Of a DNA stretch of 64,000 bases, positions 61,728-64,000 are shown piece after piece. This stretch comes from Alphaproteobacteria bacterium (GTDB taxonomy: Bacteria > Pseudomonadota > Alphaproteobacteria > UBA8366), in contig JAJFJD010000024.1 of the NCBI GenBank assembly GCA_021774335.1, positions 1 through 64,000 on the forward strand. The letters run 5' to 3'. Numbering within the stretch: position 1 is the stretch's first letter; every line of letters begins with the position of its first letter. The notes beneath the pieces are model-generated. The model was not told the DNA's origin. It saw only the letters and a list, made by a program, of their open reading frames with translations, and made no database searches. A program made the translations under genes and the position numbers.

Positions 61728-63004
61728 GCACAGTCGCAGTCGTTGGCCTTGGGTATGTTGGATTGCCGCTGGCGGTCGCGTTCGGGCGTGTGACGGAGAC
61801 GATCGGCATCGATCTATCGCAAGAGAAAATCGATCAATATCGCAAAGGGATCGATCCGACCGGGGAGGTAGCAAAAGCGGCATTCGACACAGCGTCGCGC
61901 CTGACCGTCACGACCGAGTTCGAAGCCTTGTCGGCTGCGGATTTTGTTGTTGTCGCAGTTCCGACGCCGGTTGATAGCGCGCATAATCCTGATTTCGGCC
62001 CGCTTATCGCCGCGACCCGATCAATTGGTCCGCATATCAAGAAAGGCGCCGTCGTCGTTTACGAATCGACCGTATACCCGGGCGCCACGGAAGAGGTTTG
62101 CCTTCCAATCCTTGAAGAGAGCAGCGGGCTGAGCTGGCGGCAGGACTTTCACATTGGGTACTCTCCGGAGCGGATAAACCCCGGTGATCCGGAGCATCGG
62201 CTGGAAACCATCACGAAGGTCGTCGCGGGCGATGATGCGGAAACCTTGGATCGCGTTGCGGCGTTGTACGAACAGATCATCGATGCCGGCGTTCACCGGG
62301 CCGCGAGCATTCGCGTCGCCGAAGCCGCCAAGGTTATTGAGAATACCCAACGTGACCTGAATATCGCCTTGATGAACGAGCTTGCAATAATCTTTGACCG
62401 CGCCGGTCTTGATACCATGGATGTTCTGGCGGCTGCCCGGACCAAGTGGAATTTTCTGCCGTTCCGGCCGGGGCTGGTTGGCGGTCACTGCATCGGCGTT
62501 GATCCTTACTATTTAACTCACAAAGCCGAAGCGCTTGGCTATCATCCCGAGGTGATTCTGGCCGGTCGGCGCATCAACGACGGGATGGGCGCGTTCGTGG
62601 CGCAGCAGACGGTCAAATGCCTCGCAAAGTCTGGCAGTGCGATAAACGGGGCCAAGGTGTCGGTGCTGGGTATCACCTTTAAGGAGAACGTATCCGATCT
62701 CCGCAATTCGAAGGTCTTCGATCTCATCGAGGAACTCCAAGGGTATGGCATCGATGTTTCGGTACATGATCCCTTGGTCTCGGAGTCGGGCGTGGATCAG
62801 GTGGAAGGCATCAATCTGGTGTCCTGGGACGAATTGCCGGAGTCGGACGGATTGGTCGCGGCGGTGGCGCATAGCGCCTTTCTCGATCGTCCGCTAAGCG
62901 ACCTAATAGGCAAGGTTCAGCCTGGTGGCTGTTTTATCGATCTCGGATCGATGTATGATCGCGCGGCGTTGCATGCGGCCGGGCTCAGTGTTTGGCGATT
63001 GTAA
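61724..63004 (+). CDS. tviB: UDP-sugar dehydrogenase, TviB/WbpA-like
   Basis: A second UDP-sugar dehydrogenase of 426 residues. The NAD fold is VVGLGYVGLPLAVAFG, the catalytic Cys lies in VGGHCIGVDPYYLTHKAE and ESTVYPGATEEVCLPIL matches TviB, which makes UDP-GlcNAcA. The C-terminal ITFKENVSDLRNSKVFD completes the domain. It overlaps wecB by ATGA. With WecBC it implies that two different acidic amino sugars go into the polymer. Confidence 0.9.
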   Translation: MSTVAVVGLGYVGLPLAVAFGRVTETIGIDLSQEKIDQYRKGIDPTGEVAKAAFDTASRLTVTTEFEALSAADFVVVAVPTPVDSAHNPDFGPLIAATRSIGPHIKKGAVVVYESTVYPGATEEVCLPILEESSGLSWRQDFHIGYSPERINPGDPEHRLETITKVVAGDDAETLDRVAALYEQIIDAGVHRAASIRVAEAAKVIENTQRDLNIALMNELAIIFDRAGLDTMDVLAAARTKWNFLPFRPGLVGGHCIGVDPYYLTHKAEALGYHPEVILAGRRINDGMGAFVAQQTVKCLAKSGSAINGAKVSVLGITFKENVSDLRNSKVFDLIEELQGYGIDVSVHDPLVSESGVDQVEGINLVSWDELPESDGLVAAVAHSAFLDRPLSDLIGKVQPGGCFIDLGSMYDRAALHAAGLSVWRL

Positions 63005-63064
63005 CGCCGAAATACCGGATTTCACTTGTCGCGGGGGAGGCGTCCGGACATCGGACATGAGGTC

Positions 63065-64000
63065 ATGAAGCAAGTCGTACAACACTATCGCAGCGGTAAG
63101 CTGAGCGTTGAGACCGTACCGGCTCCGACTGTCCAACCGGGTTGCCTATTGGTTGCGACGCGTGCGTCACTGATCAGCGTCGGAACCGAGCGGGCGACCG
63201 TTGGAATGGCCAAAAAGAATCTGGTCGGCAAGGCGATGGATCGTCCGGATATGGTCCGTAAGGTAATCCAGAAGGCGCAGAAGGACGGAATCGTCGAGAC
63301 AGCGAAGATGGTGTCGTCACGGCTCGATGCGCCGGTTGCGCTCGGGTATAGCTGTGCGGGCACGGTCCTGGGCGTTGGAGCGGGCGTTAATGGCTTCTCC
63401 GTGGGCGACAGGGTCGCTTGCGCCGGACAGAACTACGCGTCCCATGCGGAGGTCGTATCGGTTCCGCGAAATCTCTGCGTCAAGATCCCAGATGCCGTGA
63501 GTTTCGAGGACGCAGCCTATGTGACGATGGGCGCAATCGCGTTACAAGGCGTTCGGCAGGCCGATCCCAAGCTGGGCGACGTGGTGGCCGTGATCGGATT
63601 GGGCCTGGTCGGCCAGTTGACCGTACAGCTGCTCAAAGCGAATGGCTGCCGAGTGGTCGCATCGGATCCGGAACCGGAAAAACGGACCGTCGCGGAGAAA
63701 CTTGGAGCCGAAGTCAGCGTGACGCCCGGCGATCTGATTGCGACCGTGTCGGCGCTCACCGAGGAGCACGGCGCGGACGGCGCTATCGTAACCGCGAGCA
63801 CGAAAGACAATGCGCCGATAACCGCCGCGGGCGAGGTCGTGCGTAAAAAGGGCCGTGTGGTCGTCGTGGGCGCGGTCGGCATGGATCTACCGCGCGAGCC
63901 GTACTACGAGAAGGAGTTGGAACTCCGCCTGTCCACGTCCTATGGCCCCGGCCGTTACGACACGGAATACGAGGAAAAAGGACGGGATTATCCATACGGC
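63065..64000 (+). CDS. Medium-chain dehydrogenase-like oxidoreductase, cut by window end
   Basis: An open frame begins at ATG 63065 (MKQVVQHYRSGKLSVET) and runs to the last base without a stop, so only the N-terminal 312 residues are seen. The start has GAGG four bases upstream. A GroES-like part contains GYSCAGTVLGVG and VGDRVACAGQNYASHAE. The Rossmann part has VAVIGLGLVGQLTVQLLKANG with the G-x-G-x-x-G turn. This is the pattern of zinc-type dehydrogenase-like proteins that in polysaccharide loci carry an added GFO/IDH/MocA domain at the C-terminus. That domain, if present, would lie beyond the window. It starts 60 bases after tviB and probably continues the operon. Confidence 0.8.
   Translation, partial: MKQVVQHYRSGKLSVETVPAPTVQPGCLLVATRASLISVGTERATVGMAKKNLVGKAMDRPDMVRKVIQKAQKDGIVETAKMVSSRLDAPVALGYSCAGTVLGVGAGVNGFSVGDRVACAGQNYASHAEVVSVPRNLCVKIPDAVSFEDAAYVTMGAIALQGVRQADPKLGDVVAVIGLGLVGQLTVQLLKANGCRVVASDPEPEKRTVAEKLGAEVSVTPGDLIATVSALTEEHGADGAIVTASTKDNAPITAAGEVVRKKGRVVVVGAVGMDLPREPYYEKELELRLSTSYGPGRYDTEYEEKGRDYPYG

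Noticed and set aside
1-64000. CRISPR array or prophage
   Set aside because: No regularly spaced repeats with unique spacers and no phage structural, integrase or transposase genes were seen.

Overview
The window is 64 kb of GC-rich DNA (roughly 60 % by eye) with short gaps, many overlapping stop/start pairs and a gene content typical of a free-living, probably marine alphaproteobacterium (Rhodospirillales-like). Pointers are the LhgO-type oxidase, BKACE, CaiB, DyP and TauD/PhyH enzymes, periplasmic Sel1 and Pro/Ala-rich proteins, and an exosortase-type exopolysaccharide locus with a VPLPA-CTERM protein. Genus and species cannot be read from the sequence. No phage, transposase, integrase, rRNA or CRISPR array was seen. 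The one RNA gene found is a tRNA-Asn.

Layout. 1-4.2 kb: a broken nucleotidyltransferase, then a minus-strand run metC-hisI-modB-modC with no modA. 4.3-10.1 kb: plus-strand catabolic genes (FAD oxidase, BKACE, threonine aldolase, TauD-type dioxygenase, sulfatase). 10.1-20.1 kb: mixed single genes, including sulfurtransferase, a membrane LicD-like protein with a tandem-repeat tail, a glycosyltransferase, an EamA transporter, an SDR protein lacking the catalytic residues, a Sel1-repeat protein, the coupled pair cysK-alaX and a Nudix hydrolase. 20.4-25.7 kb: three exported proteins, one of 974 residues and mostly low-complexity. 25.7-32.6 kb: a second metabolic block (ChaC-like, PEP-mutase family, class III aminotransferase, CaiB CoA-transferase, Old Yellow Enzyme, amidase). 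32.6-36.1 kb: exported protease, small basic protein, DyP peroxidase, PhyH-type dioxygenase.

36.4-39.6 kb looks like an envelope or lipid A remodelling group: a PagL-type deacylase, an exported PAP2 phosphatase and a beta-barrel protein. The phosphatase and the barrel protein share a distinctive N-terminal segment after their signal peptides. It is followed by a Met-rich exported protein and a chemoreceptor whose sensor domain has a c-type haem motif. 42.4-50.7 kb is a surface-glycan block: SGNH hydrolase, SxtJ-like and DUF5989 small membrane proteins, a NodU/SxtI-type carbamoyltransferase, an FAD oxidase and two polytopic glycosyltransferases. The tRNA-Asn and its terminator follow.

51.1-64.0 kb is an exopolysaccharide/protein-sorting locus. 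It holds manC, a VPLPA-CTERM surface protein, a long divergent control region with repeated ATTTACCA sites, and a tightly packed operon for export (EpsE-like lipid-free OM export protein, outer-membrane barrel, Wzz-type co-polymerase, tyrosine-kinase-like ATPase, ExeA-like ATPase) and precursor supply (wecC, wecB, tviB, and an oxidoreductase cut by the window end). The exosortase and the remaining glycosyltransferases are probably just beyond base 64000.
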